From Lachnospiraceae bacterium UBA7199 (GTDB taxonomy: Bacteria > Bacillota > Clostridia > Lachnospirales > Lachnospiraceae): DNA of 64,000 bases. The translations under genes and the position numbers were made by a program. The notes under the pieces are model-generated. The model was not told where the DNA came from and did no database searches. It saw only the letters and a list, made by a program, of their open reading frames with translations. The stretch lies in assembly GCA_002490775.1 (NCBI GenBank), contig DKUR01000111.1, forward strand, positions 5,856-69,855. Direction: 5' to 3'. Shown one piece after another: positions 34,113 through 43,302 of the stretch. Each line of letters starts with the position of its first letter. Within the stretch, counting starts at the first letter, position 1.

Positions 34113-35159
34113 ATGAAGCAGAATCCATTAAGTTTTCAGTTAAATCTAAAACCGGAGGACTTTCTTCCGGCTACTGAGGAAGAAAAGCAGAGTCAGATCA
34201 TTATGCGCGAGAGCGTAGGTTTTTGGAAAGATGGAATGCGCCGTCTTGTGAAAAATAAAGTAGCTATGGCCAGTCTTGTGATCATTATTTTTGTTATGTT
34301 TATTTCCTTTATTGTTCCAATGTTTTATCCCTATAATTATAAGGAGCAGTTTAAAGGAGCAAACCACCTTGCACCGATGGAGTATTCCGCTGAGGAGCAG
34401 GCAAGAATTGACGCAGGAGAAAAGGTTTTTCCCCACATTTTTGGAACCGATAAAATGGGGCGTGATTATGCCATCCGCGTTATGATGGGAAGCCGCATTT
34501 CTCTGATCGTAGGTTTGGTTGCGACTGCAATTATTTTGGTGATCGGATCTATTTATGGTTCTGTGGCGGCATTTTTTGGCGGCTGGGTAGACTTGATTAT
34601 GATGCGTATTGTAGATATCATTTATACCATACCGGATATCCTTTTGATCGTACTTTTATCCTTTGCATTGAAAGCACCCCTGGAAAACCTGAAAAGTGTA
34701 CCGGGCTTTTCCTGGGTGGGCGTGGTAGGTGAGAACCTGATCAGTATTTTTATTGTATTTGCCCTTCTTTACTGGGTAGGTATGGCGCGTATGGTAAGAA
34801 GCCAGATCCTGACCTTAAAAGAAAGCGAATATGTAACAGCGGCAAGAGCACTGGGGGTTAAGAATGGAAAGATTATCAGAAAGCACCTTTTAACAAACTG
34901 CATCGGTACATTGATTGTAACCACCACATTGCAAATTCCTTCTTCTATCTTTACAGAAAGCTTTTTAAGTTTCCTCGGGATGGGAGTGGCAGTTCCTCTG
35001 CCTTCTTTAGGAAGCCTTGCAAGCGACGCTTTGAACGGTATCAATACTTATCCCTATCTGCTTTTTATTCCAGCAGCGTTGATCAGCCTTATTATTTTAA
35101 GCTTCAACCTGTTTGGGGACGGACTTCGGGATGCATTTGATCCAAAATTAAAACATTAG
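34113..35159 (+). CDS. oppC: oligopeptide ABC importer permease OppC
   Basis: 348 residues. A cytoplasmic N-terminal extension of about 45 residues, then the first helix MASLVIIIFVMFISFIVPMF, an extracytoplasmic loop with HIFGTDKMGRDYAIRVMMGS, and five more helices with the EAA region LTLKESEYVTAARALGVKNG. Begins ten bases after oppB; partner permease of the same channel. Confidence 0.94.
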   Translation: MKQNPLSFQLNLKPEDFLPATEEEKQSQIIMRESVGFWKDGMRRLVKNKVAMASLVIIIFVMFISFIVPMFYPYNYKEQFKGANHLAPMEYSAEEQARIDAGEKVFPHIFGTDKMGRDYAIRVMMGSRISLIVGLVATAIILVIGSIYGSVAAFFGGWVDLIMMRIVDIIYTIPDILLIVLLSFALKAPLENLKSVPGFSWVGVVGENLISIFIVFALLYWVGMARMVRSQILTLKESEYVTAARALGVKNGKIIRKHLLTNCIGTLIVTTTLQIPSSIFTESFLSFLGMGVAVPLPSLGSLASDALNGINTYPYLLFIPAALISLIILSFNLFGDGLRDAFDPKLKH

Positions 35160-35177
35160 GAAAGGCGGTTTGGGAAT

Positions 35178-36194
35178 ATGTCAGATTATCTTGTTGATAT
35201 AAAAAATGAGCGGCTTTCTTTTTTCACTCCGGCAGGAGAAGTAAAAGCACTTAATGATGTTTCCATTCATTTGAAGCAGGGAGAAGTGCTGGGAATCGTA
35301 GGAGAAAGCGGTTCCGGTAAATCCGTAACAGCGTACAGTCTGATGGGACTGACTGCCCATCCGGGAAAACTTCTTGGAGGAAGTCTTTATTTTAACGGTC
35401 ATCAGATTGAACAGTTGTCAGAAAAAGAAATGCGCAAGATCAGAGGAAATGAGGTATCCATTATTTTTCAGGATCCCATGACCAGTTTAAATCCAGTTTA
35501 CACCATAGGGAATCAGATTATGGAAGCAATTCTGCTTCATACCAATAAAACAAGAGCGCAGGCAAAGGAAAGGGCCAAGGAGCTGCTTGAGCTGGTAGGA
35601 ATCAATGAACCGGAAAAGAGATTAAAGCAGCATCCTCATGAATTATCCGGCGGTATGCGCCAGAGAGTCATGATTGCTATTGCACTTGCCTGTGAACCTA
35701 AGCTTCTGATAGCGGATGAGCCCACTACAGCTCTTGATGTGACCATTCAGGCACAGATTCTTGAGCTGATGGTGGAACTGAAAAATAAGCTTGGCATGGC
35801 GATTATCATGATTACCCATGACCTTGGCGTGGTTGCCAGCATGTGTGAGAGAATCGCAGTTATGTATGCTGGAAGAATTGTGGAATATGGTACGGCCGAA
35901 GATATCTTTTATCATCCGAAGCACCAGTATACCAAAGGATTGATCCGATCCATTCCAAGGCTGGATACCAAAGATCATGAGAGACTGGTACCTATCGAGG
36001 GAACGCCGGTGGATATGCTGAATCCGCCTAAGGGATGTCCTTTTGCACCCAGGTGTGAAGAATGTATGAAGATTTGTTTAAGACAAATGCCTCCGGTGAC
36101 CAATTTTGGAGAAGTGCATTACACCCAGTGCTGGCTGAACCAGAAAGAAGAATTTGAGACTTCATCTCATGAGAAAGGAGCCGCAGATGAGTGA
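35178..36194 (+). CDS. oppD: oligopeptide ABC importer ATPase OppD
   Basis: 338 residues. Walker A GESGSGKSVT, signature LSGGMRQRVMIA, Walker B LLIADEPTTALD, H-loop ITHDLG, and the C-terminal extension with CPFAPRCEECMKICLRQMPP, whose four cysteines fit the iron-sulphur-like motif of OppD/OppF proteins. Its stop overlaps the oppF start by eight bases, so the two ATPases are translationally coupled. Confidence 0.94.
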   Translation: MSDYLVDIKNERLSFFTPAGEVKALNDVSIHLKQGEVLGIVGESGSGKSVTAYSLMGLTAHPGKLLGGSLYFNGHQIEQLSEKEMRKIRGNEVSIIFQDPMTSLNPVYTIGNQIMEAILLHTNKTRAQAKERAKELLELVGINEPEKRLKQHPHELSGGMRQRVMIAIALACEPKLLIADEPTTALDVTIQAQILELMVELKNKLGMAIIMITHDLGVVASMCERIAVMYAGRIVEYGTAEDIFYHPKHQYTKGLIRSIPRLDTKDHERLVPIEGTPVDMLNPPKGCPFAPRCEECMKICLRQMPPVTNFGEVHYTQCWLNQKEEFETSSHEKGAADE

Positions 36195-37176
36195 GAAATT
36201 AGTTCAGGTAGAGCATTTACGCCAGTATTTTCCAGGCGGCGGTTTTGGAAAAAATAAAAAGTATATTCAGGCGGTAGATGATGTTTCCTTTACCATTGAC
36301 AGAGGCGAGACTTTAGGGCTGGTGGGAGAGTCTGGCTGTGGAAAAACTACCACAGGACGTACACTGCTTCGGTTATATGAACCCACAGGCGGACGTTTTC
36401 TCTATAATGACGAAGTGATTTTTGATGTGGAGAAAAAGCAGTATGCCGATATGCTGCCTTTCAGGAAAAAGATGCAGATCGTATTTCAGGATCCTTACGC
36501 AAGTCTTGATCCGCGTATGACCATCGGCGATATTATAGGAGAGGCCATTGATGTTCATAAGATGGCTTCCAGTAAGAAAGAAAGATATGATATTATCATT
36601 GAAATGTTAAGCCATGTAGGTCTTAACTCTGAACATGCTAACCGTTATCCCCATGAGTTTTCCGGTGGGCAGAGACAGCGTGTTGGAATTGCAAGAGCGC
36701 TTGCAGTAAGGCCGGAATTCATTGTCTGTGATGAGCCCATCTCAGCGTTGGATGTATCTATTCAGGCACAGGTCATTAACATGTTTGAAGATTTGCAGGC
36801 GGAGATGGGGCTTACCTATTTGTTTATTGCCCATGATCTTTCTGCGGTGAAGCATATATCAAATCGGATTGGGGTTATGTATTTAGGAAGAATGGTAGAA
36901 CTTGCAGACAGTTACGAGTTGATCACCAGGCCCCTTCATCCATATACCAAGAGTCTGATTTCAGCAATTCCCGTTGCAGATCCTAAGAAGGCAAAAGAAA
37001 GCCAGCGTATTGTGCTGGGAGGAGACGTTCCAAGTCCCTTAAATCCTCCTTCAGGATGCCGTTTTAGAACCAGATGCCCTTATGCAGATGAAAGGTGCGC
37101 CGCCGAGACGCCAGAGTGGAAAGAATTGGAAAAGGGACACTTTGCAGCCTGCCATCATATTGACAAGTGCAATTAA
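36187..37176 (+). CDS. oppF: oligopeptide ABC importer ATPase OppF
   Basis: 329 residues. Walker A GESGCGKTTTGR, signature FSGGQRQRVGIA, Walker B FIVCDEPISALD, H-loop IAHDLSAV, and the extension with CRFRTRCPYADERC. The in-frame sequence upstream of this ATG lies inside oppD; GAAAGGAG precedes the start chosen. It pairs with OppD to power OppBC. Confidence 0.94.
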   Translation: MSEKLVQVEHLRQYFPGGGFGKNKKYIQAVDDVSFTIDRGETLGLVGESGCGKTTTGRTLLRLYEPTGGRFLYNDEVIFDVEKKQYADMLPFRKKMQIVFQDPYASLDPRMTIGDIIGEAIDVHKMASSKKERYDIIIEMLSHVGLNSEHANRYPHEFSGGQRQRVGIARALAVRPEFIVCDEPISALDVSIQAQVINMFEDLQAEMGLTYLFIAHDLSAVKHISNRIGVMYLGRMVELADSYELITRPLHPYTKSLISAIPVADPKKAKESQRIVLGGDVPSPLNPPSGCRFRTRCPYADERCAAETPEWKELEKGHFAACHHIDKCN

Positions 37177-37254
37177 ATGTGGTAAACCGATATAGACGCT
37201 TAAAAAGAGTCTGTATTGTTTTATAAAAAAAAATTTTCAAGAGGAGGACGAATT

Positions 37255-38952
37255 ATGAAAAAGAGAGTACTTGCACTCTTGCTGACAGCAACCATGATTC
37301 TTGGCCTTACAGCCTGCGGCGGAAAAGACACACCGGCAGCAGACGGGGGGGCAGATAGTGCACAAACTACTACAGAGTCTGGCACAGATAATGAAGATGC
37401 TGCCAGCACAGAAACATCAGACGGTGAGAAAATTCTTTCCGTTCAGGTAGGACCTGATCCCGAGACCATTGATCCTGCATTAAATTCAGCAGTAGATGGC
37501 GGTAACATGTTATTGCACTCATTTGAATGTCTTTTAGCAGTAGATGAGGACGGACAGTTGATTCCCGGACAGGCAGAAAGCTGGGAGACAAGTGAAGACG
37601 GTCTTACATGGACCTTCCATTTAAGAGATGGATTAAAGTGGTCTGACAGTTCTGATTTGACAGCAAAGGATTTCGAGTATAGCTGGAAGAGAGTTTGTGA
37701 TCCTATGGTAGCAGCTCCTTATGCAGAAACCGTACTTGGAATGGTAGCTGGTTTTGATGAAGCGATTACAGGTGATTTGGATGCACTTCAGGTAGTTGCA
37801 CAGGATGACAAGACACTGGTTGTTACCTTGAAAAATCCTTGCTCTTACTTTGGAAGCCTTGCAGCATTTGCTACCTTAAGCCCTGTTCAGCAGGCAACTG
37901 TTGAAGCAAATGGGGACGCATGGGCAACAGCAGCAGAAACTTATATTTCTAACGGACCTTTCTATATTTCAGAGTGGGTACCCGGTTCTCATATCCTTAT
38001 GAGCAAGAACCCTAACTACTGGAATGCAGATGCAATCAAATTAGATGGTATTAAATGGCATCTGATCGAGGATGACAATGCATCCTTAAGTGCATACCAG
38101 ACAGGTGAAGTTCTGATGATCAAGAGTGTTCCGGCAGAAGAAATTCCTTCTTTAAGAGAAAATAGCGATTTCTATGTAGATCCTATTATCGGAACCTATT
38201 ACTTAAGCCTTAATACTGCAAGAGCGCCTTTTGATGATGCAAGAGTCCGTAAGGCATTAAGCCTTGCAATCGACCGTGATTATGTGGCAAATACCCTGAT
38301 GCAGGGTACTTATTCACCTGCATATAACTTTATGGGGCCCGGCTGGGTTGACACAGACGGAAGTCAGTTTATTGATAACGCAAACGGCGGCCAGACATAT
38401 ATTTCAGAAGATTATGAAGCAAACCTTGAAGAGGCAAAGCAGCTCTTAGCAGATGCAGGCTATCCGGATGGAGCAGGTTTCCCTTCTATCGTTTACTCAA
38501 CCAATGACCAGGCTTATCACAAGGTAGTTGCTGAATACCTGCAGGAAGCATGGGCACAGCTTGGTATTGACTGCAAGGTAGATATTGTTGAATGGGCAAG
38601 CTTCACACCTATGAGACGTAACGGTGATTATGATTCATCCCGTAACGGATGGGTAGGAGATTACAGTGATCCTTCCAATATGCTGGATCTGCTTTACTCC
38701 ACCAATGGCAACAATGATGGTAAGTTCAATAATGCTGAATATGATGCAGCTATGGAACTTTCCAGAACGACACTGGATGCAGCAGAGCGTTCACAGGCAC
38801 TTCATACAGCAGAAGATATTCTGATGGAAGAAACCGCATGCGTTCCTGTAGCTTATTACAATGACTTCTGGTTACAGAGTGATAAGATCACAGGCTCTTG
38901 GCATTCACCTTATGGATACTGGTACTTTATGTACGCAGATATTGCTGAATAA
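37255..38952 (+). CDS. oppA: oligopeptide-binding lipoprotein OppA
   Basis: 565 residues. Lipoprotein signal ending LGLTACGG, then a low-complexity Thr/Asp/Glu linker (residues 25-60), then the SBP-5 domain: ILSVQVGPDPETIDPALNSA, RDGLKWSDSSDLTAKDFEYS, YISNGPFYISEWVPGSHILM. The solute-binding half ends TGSWHSPYGYWYFMYADIAE. GAGGAGG before the ATG. Codon use here is strongly biased, fitting high expression. A terminator follows. Confidence 0.94.
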   Translation: MKKRVLALLLTATMILGLTACGGKDTPAADGGADSAQTTTESGTDNEDAASTETSDGEKILSVQVGPDPETIDPALNSAVDGGNMLLHSFECLLAVDEDGQLIPGQAESWETSEDGLTWTFHLRDGLKWSDSSDLTAKDFEYSWKRVCDPMVAAPYAETVLGMVAGFDEAITGDLDALQVVAQDDKTLVVTLKNPCSYFGSLAAFATLSPVQQATVEANGDAWATAAETYISNGPFYISEWVPGSHILMSKNPNYWNADAIKLDGIKWHLIEDDNASLSAYQTGEVLMIKSVPAEEIPSLRENSDFYVDPIIGTYYLSLNTARAPFDDARVRKALSLAIDRDYVANTLMQGTYSPAYNFMGPGWVDTDGSQFIDNANGGQTYISEDYEANLEEAKQLLADAGYPDGAGFPSIVYSTNDQAYHKVVAEYLQEAWAQLGIDCKVDIVEWASFTPMRRNGDYDSSRNGWVGDYSDPSNMLDLLYSTNGNNDGKFNNAEYDAAMELSRTTLDAAERSQALHTAEDILMEETACVPVAYYNDFWLQSDKITGSWHSPYGYWYFMYADIAE

Positions 38953-38980
38953 GCATTCTTACAATGAAATAAAAAATAAT

Positions 38981-39025
38981 GAGGGCTGCCGGTTAATGAA
39001 TTATTTATTTCCCGGCAGCTCTTTT
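38981..39025 (+). terminator. terminator of the opp operon
   Basis: GAGGGCTGCCGG pairs with CCGGCAGCTC across an 18-base AT-rich loop, followed by TTTT. Confidence 0.75.
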
Positions 39026-39054
39026 ATGCATTTTACATTTGATGGGAGGTTAAA

Positions 39055-39468
39055 ATGGAACAGGAAAGAATGGATATTGAAATCAAACAGTACAATGAGC
39101 CCGGGTATGCGCCGGTTATTGACTTTGGCTCATGGAGAGTTGCAGTGCTGAATGATATTGATGAACTTAAGGTTCATAATTTGAAAACCATGCAGAAGCA
39201 CTTGGAAACCGACGAAGTGTTTGTACTGCTTAAGGGAGAATGCACCTTGTTTACAGCAGGAAACGGAAAAGAAGCTGGTACCATACAAAGTACAAATTTA
39301 GAACCCTGTAAATGTTATAACGTGAAAGCCGGCGTGTGGCATACTCATACCCTTACGGAAAACAGCAGTGTTCTTATCATAGAAAACTTAAATACCTGTG
39401 AAGAAAATTCCCCTGTGGTGAAATTAACTGATGAGCAGATCAGGCAGCTGCAAAACAGCTATCATTAG
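39055..39468 (+). CDS. cupin-like protein
   Basis: 137 residues. A single small beta-barrel: HLETDEVFVLLKGECTLFTA, then CKCYNVKAGVWHTHTLTENS and VLIIENLNT, the two-motif cupin pattern with possible metal ligands His and Glu at the first and His-x-His at the second. Similar to ureidoglycolate lyase-like or sugar isomerase-like cupins; the substrate cannot be named. GGGAGG precedes the start. Stand-alone between opp and the HD-GYP regulator. Confidence 0.65.
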   Translation: MEQERMDIEIKQYNEPGYAPVIDFGSWRVAVLNDIDELKVHNLKTMQKHLETDEVFVLLKGECTLFTAGNGKEAGTIQSTNLEPCKCYNVKAGVWHTHTLTENSSVLIIENLNTCEENSPVVKLTDEQIRQLQNSYH

Positions 39469-39539
39469 AATATATTTGCAAATATAATAGAAATTTGTTA
39501 TATTGTATTTTAATGGGGAGTTGCAGGCGGAGGTTGACA

Positions 39540-40598
39540 ATGAACATCAAAAAAACAATATTGATTGTTGACGATATTGAAATCAATCGGGAAATTTTAG
39601 CAGAAATTTTTAAAAAGGATTATGAAATTATAAAAGCATGTAACGGAGTGCAGGCTGTTGAGATTATAAACAGCCACCCTGATATTTCAGCAGTTTTGCT
39701 TGATTTGATCATGCCCGAGCTGGATGGACTGGGCGTGCTTCAGGAACTAAACAAAAGCGGAAAAATCGAGAGGCTGCCGGTTTTTTTAATTACAGCGGAA
39801 AACAGCAGGGATATGCTGTTGGAGGGATATCATTTAGGGGCGGTAGATGTGATCACCAAGCCATTTATTGCACACTTTTTAGTCTGCCGTGTTAACAATG
39901 TAATTGAATTGTACGAACATAGAAATGAACTTGAGAGAAAAGTAGCGGAGCAGGTAGAGCGCTTGAACCGGTTTAATCAGTCTATGATAGAAACTCTTGC
40001 AACTCTGATTGAATTCAGGGACTGCGAGTCGGGAGAGCATGTAAGGCGGATCTGCGGCCTTACAGGAACCATTATGACGGAGGTGAGCAATACATATCCC
40101 GAATATTACCTGCCGAAAGTGGAAATTGACAAGATTGTGTCCGCTTCTATCCTTCATGATGTGGGCAAGATTTCTACGCCTGACAGCATTTTAAATAAAC
40201 CTGGAAAGCTGACCAAAGAAGAGTTTGAAATTATGAAGCAGCATACCGTACAGGGATGCGAAATTTTAAAAAGTGTTTACGATATTATGGATGAAGAGAC
40301 CTATAATTACAGCTATGATATTTGCAGGCATCATCATGAAAGATGGGATGGCAGAGGATATCCAGATGGACTTAAAGGGGATGATATCTCCATATGGGCA
40401 CAGGTGGTATCGGTGGCGGATGTATATGATGCACTTACATCCGAAAGAGTTTACAAGAAAGCCTTCAGCCATGATGAGGCTATGAGAATGATAAAAAATA
40501 ATGAATGCGGGGTATTTAATCCAAAGGTATTAAATGCTTTTGCTACAGCAATTGAAAGAAAAAGAGGCCAGATGGAAACAGAGAAAAACGAGGGATAA
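39540..40598 (+). CDS. response regulator with HD-GYP domain
   Basis: 352 residues. Receiver domain (about 5-125): ILIVDDIEINREILAEIF, with the phosphoacceptor Asp in VLLDLIMPELDG and the Lys in VITKPF. The HD-GYP domain follows (about 160-345): HVRRICGLTG, SILHDVGKISTP and HHHERWDGRGYPDGLKGDDI, with all signature residues present. It presumably hydrolyses cyclic-di-GMP when phosphorylated. No cognate kinase is adjacent. The ATG with CGGAGG eight bases upstream is used; the frame extends 15 codons further back. Confidence 0.93.
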   Translation: MNIKKTILIVDDIEINREILAEIFKKDYEIIKACNGVQAVEIINSHPDISAVLLDLIMPELDGLGVLQELNKSGKIERLPVFLITAENSRDMLLEGYHLGAVDVITKPFIAHFLVCRVNNVIELYEHRNELERKVAEQVERLNRFNQSMIETLATLIEFRDCESGEHVRRICGLTGTIMTEVSNTYPEYYLPKVEIDKIVSASILHDVGKISTPDSILNKPGKLTKEEFEIMKQHTVQGCEILKSVYDIMDEETYNYSYDICRHHHERWDGRGYPDGLKGDDISIWAQVVSVADVYDALTSERVYKKAFSHDEAMRMIKNNECGVFNPKVLNAFATAIERKRGQMETEKNEG

Positions 40599-40629
40599 TA
40601 AAAGCGGAGCGGCTGAAGTATTTCTTACG

Positions 40630-40666
40630 GGGGCAAGGTATATAGAAATATGTACCCTGCCTTTTT
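40630..40666 (+). terminator. terminator after the HD-GYP gene
   Basis: GGGCAAGGTATA pairs imperfectly with TATGTACCCTGCC, followed by TTTTT. Confidence 0.6.
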
Positions 40667-40764
40667 ATGCATCTTGCAGTGTACATTTCCAATGGATGAA
40701 ATACGAGACGGTGGTGAATATATGTATTTAGAAAGAGTAATTATAGTAGAGGGAAAGGGGAACA

Positions 40765-41454
40765 ATGAGTAAAATATTATTATTAGAAGATGATTTAAGC
40801 CTTATCAATGGCCTTTCTTTTGCTCTTCAAAGGGCAGGCTATGATGTGGATATTGCCCGTACCCTTGGCGAGGCAGAGCGCCTCTTAGGGAGCGTTTATG
40901 ATTTACTTATTTTAGATGTATCCCTTCCCGATGGCACCGGCTTTGCATTCTGTGAAAAGGTTCGGAAGAATTCTCAGGTTCCCATTATTTTTCTGACTGC
41001 ATCGGATGAGGAAACCAGCATTATCATGGGGTTGGACATGGGCGGCGATGATTATATTACAAAGCCATTCAAGCTGGCGGTCCTGATGTCAAGGATTAAC
41101 GCCCTGCTGCGCAGGAGCCAGCATTTCCAGCAGGCATCTGAAGAATTGCGATCCAATGGGATTGTTCTTCAATTGTTGGAAGGCCGGGTTTATAAAGATG
41201 ATGTACTCGTGGAATTGACAGCGGGGGAATACAAGCTTTTACGTCTTTTTATGGAAAATCCTGATAGAATACTTTCTGCAGAGCAAATTATGGAAAAGCT
41301 TTGGGACTTTGATGGAAACTTTGTGAATGGAAACACGCTGGCTGTTTATATCCGACGACTGCGTGCAAAGATAGAAGATGATTCTGCCAGGCCGATGCGT
41401 ATCGTCACGGTGCGCCGCATGGGATACAAGTGGAACACGGGAGGTATGACATAA
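40765..41454 (+). CDS. OmpR/PhoB-family response regulator
   Basis: 229 residues. Receiver domain with acidic pocket LLLEDD, phosphoacceptor Asp51 in LLILDVSLPDG and Lys in YITKPF; C-terminal winged helix (about 130-225), including ELTAGEYKLLRLFMENPDRI and LAVYIRRLRAKIEDDSARPM. It is immediately followed by the histidine kinase gene (start directly abuts the stop) and then an ABC exporter, a layout like BceRS/VncRS systems that sense and expel peptides. Confidence 0.94.
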   Translation: MSKILLLEDDLSLINGLSFALQRAGYDVDIARTLGEAERLLGSVYDLLILDVSLPDGTGFAFCEKVRKNSQVPIIFLTASDEETSIIMGLDMGGDDYITKPFKLAVLMSRINALLRRSQHFQQASEELRSNGIVLQLLEGRVYKDDVLVELTAGEYKLLRLFMENPDRILSAEQIMEKLWDFDGNFVNGNTLAVYIRRLRAKIEDDSARPMRIVTVRRMGYKWNTGGMT

Positions 41455-42483
41455 ATGAAATCTTTGATTGAGACCAAAGTATTTTTCCTTGAGATACTGA
41501 CATGTGCAACGGTGTTTCCTGTGTTAGCGGCAGTTCTGCTTTTTCATTACCCTGAACATGCGGTACTCTTTTTACTTACTTCCTCTCTCTGCGTGGCGGT
41601 AACTGTTTTGGCGTGCTGTTATCGGTATCTTAGAATGCGGGATCAAAAGCTGGAGGATGCTGCATCTTGCATTGCAGAATATATTTTAGATAACCGAAAG
41701 GGCGGTATCGAATGTGATGAGGAAGGAGCTATGTACCATTTGTTTCATGAAGTTAATTCTCTGGTGACAATTGCAGATGCCCGCGCAGACAGTGAAAGAC
41801 GGGGAAAAGAATTTTTGCGGAATACCATTTCTGATATCTCTCATCAGCTCAAGACACCTATTGCCGCACTCAACATTTATAATGGCATCATTGCGCAGGA
41901 GGCGGAAGATACCGCCACGGTGCAGGAGTTTGCAAGCCTTTCGGAGCAAGAGCTTGACAGGATAGAATCGTTAGTACAAAATCTTTTGAAAATGGCACGA
42001 CTGGATGTGGGGGCAATCACACTGGAACAGTCAACCGAGAATCTTTCTGATCTATTTGGGAATATTAGAAAACAGTATGCTTTCCGCGCTGAAAGGGAGG
42101 GAAAAGAAATTGACTTGAAAGGTGAGGAAGAAGCAGTTCTTCTTTGTGATCGGGTATGGCTGACAGAGGCGATTGGCAATCTGGTAAAAAATGCCCTGGA
42201 TCACACGAATCAGGGAGATCATATTTTGCTCTGCTGGCAGCAGTTTCCATGTTTGATGCAGATCATTGTGGAGGATACAGGAAATGGCATCCACCCGGAG
42301 GACCTTTATCATATCTTCAAACGTTTTTACCGCAGTCGTTTTTCCAAAGACACACAGGGAGTTGGGTTGGGACTGTCTCTGGCAAAGTCGATCATTGAAG
42401 CCCATCAGGGCAGTATTGAGGTTCACAGCTATCTGGGACGTGGGACGACCTTTACAATTAATTTTCCTATTATGACAAAATAG
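41455..42483 (+). CDS. sensor histidine kinase (two-helix, BceS/VncS-like)
   Basis: 342 residues. Two membrane spans at about 8-30 and 37-55 with almost no extracytoplasmic loop, so a signal probably comes through an associated transporter. H-box with His130 in DISHQLKTPIAALNIY, N-box in LTEAIGNLVKNALDHTNQ, G1 in IVEDTGNGIHPED and G2 in GVGLGLSLAK. It pairs with the preceding regulator. The exporter genes follow. Confidence 0.93.
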   Translation: MKSLIETKVFFLEILTCATVFPVLAAVLLFHYPEHAVLFLLTSSLCVAVTVLACCYRYLRMRDQKLEDAASCIAEYILDNRKGGIECDEEGAMYHLFHEVNSLVTIADARADSERRGKEFLRNTISDISHQLKTPIAALNIYNGIIAQEAEDTATVQEFASLSEQELDRIESLVQNLLKMARLDVGAITLEQSTENLSDLFGNIRKQYAFRAEREGKEIDLKGEEEAVLLCDRVWLTEAIGNLVKNALDHTNQGDHILLCWQQFPCLMQIIVEDTGNGIHPEDLYHIFKRFYRSRFSKDTQGVGLGLSLAKSIIEAHQGSIEVHSYLGRGTTFTINFPIMTK

Positions 42484-42603
42484 TCATCTGTGATTCATCT
42501 GCCTGTAAAGTCTGCATGTTACTATATGAACCGTAGCAATCCGGATTACATGGAATGCTGCGGTTTATATATTTTACGAATAGAAGGGAGTATTACATTT
42601 ATC

Positions 42604-43302
42604 ATGGATTTATTACGAGTAGAACACATTTTAAAAACTTATGGCAGCGGCGAAACGCAAGTGCGGGCCCTGAGGGATGTCAGCTTTTCCGTTCCCAAGG
42701 GAGAGTTTGTTGCTATTGTAGGGGAATCCGGTTCCGGTAAAAGTACACTGCTTAACATGATCGGTGCACTGGATACTCCAACGTCCGGGAAGGTATTTAT
42801 TAACGGAAAAGATACTTTTGCCATGAAGGAAAAAGCACTCACGATTTTTCGACGCAGGAACATCGGTTTTATTTTTCAGGCATTCAATTTGATTCCAGAG
42901 TTATCCGTAGAGCAGAATATGATCTTTCCTTTGCTTCTGGACCGCCAGCGTCCAAACAAAAAATATCTGGAAGAGCTGCTAACTGTTTTGGGACTGGAAA
43001 AACGCCGCAGGCATCTTCCCGGCGAGCTTTCCGGAGGACAGCAGCAGCGGGTGGCTATCGGACGGGCGCTGATGACAAGGCCTTCCCTGGTTTTGGCTGA
43101 CGAGCCTACCGGCAATCTGGATTCACAAAACAGCAGCGAAGTTCTTGCTTTGCTGAAAGATACTGCCCGAAAGTATGAACAGACAGTGATTATGATCACT
43201 CACAATCCGGCGATTGCCCATACAGCAGATCGGGTTTTACAGGTGTCTGATGGTATATTGACTGACCTTGGGGGATGCTGGGAAAGGGGGTGCGGGGAAT
43301 GA
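42604..43302 (+). CDS. ABC exporter ATPase (MacB/LolD-like)
   Basis: 232 residues. Walker A GESGSGKSTLLN, Q-loop FIFQAFNLIPELS, signature LSGGQQQRVAIGR, Walker B LVLADEPTGNLD and H-loop ITHNPAI. Usual length for this class. AAGGGAG lies 13 bases before the ATG, longer spacing than usual; a further in-frame extension upstream is possible but poorly supported. It overlaps the permease gene by four bases (ATGA). Confidence 0.92.
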   Translation: MDLLRVEHILKTYGSGETQVRALRDVSFSVPKGEFVAIVGESGSGKSTLLNMIGALDTPTSGKVFINGKDTFAMKEKALTIFRRRNIGFIFQAFNLIPELSVEQNMIFPLLLDRQRPNKKYLEELLTVLGLEKRRRHLPGELSGGQQQRVAIGRALMTRPSLVLADEPTGNLDSQNSSEVLALLKDTARKYEQTVIMITHNPAIAHTADRVLQVSDGILTDLGGCWERGCGE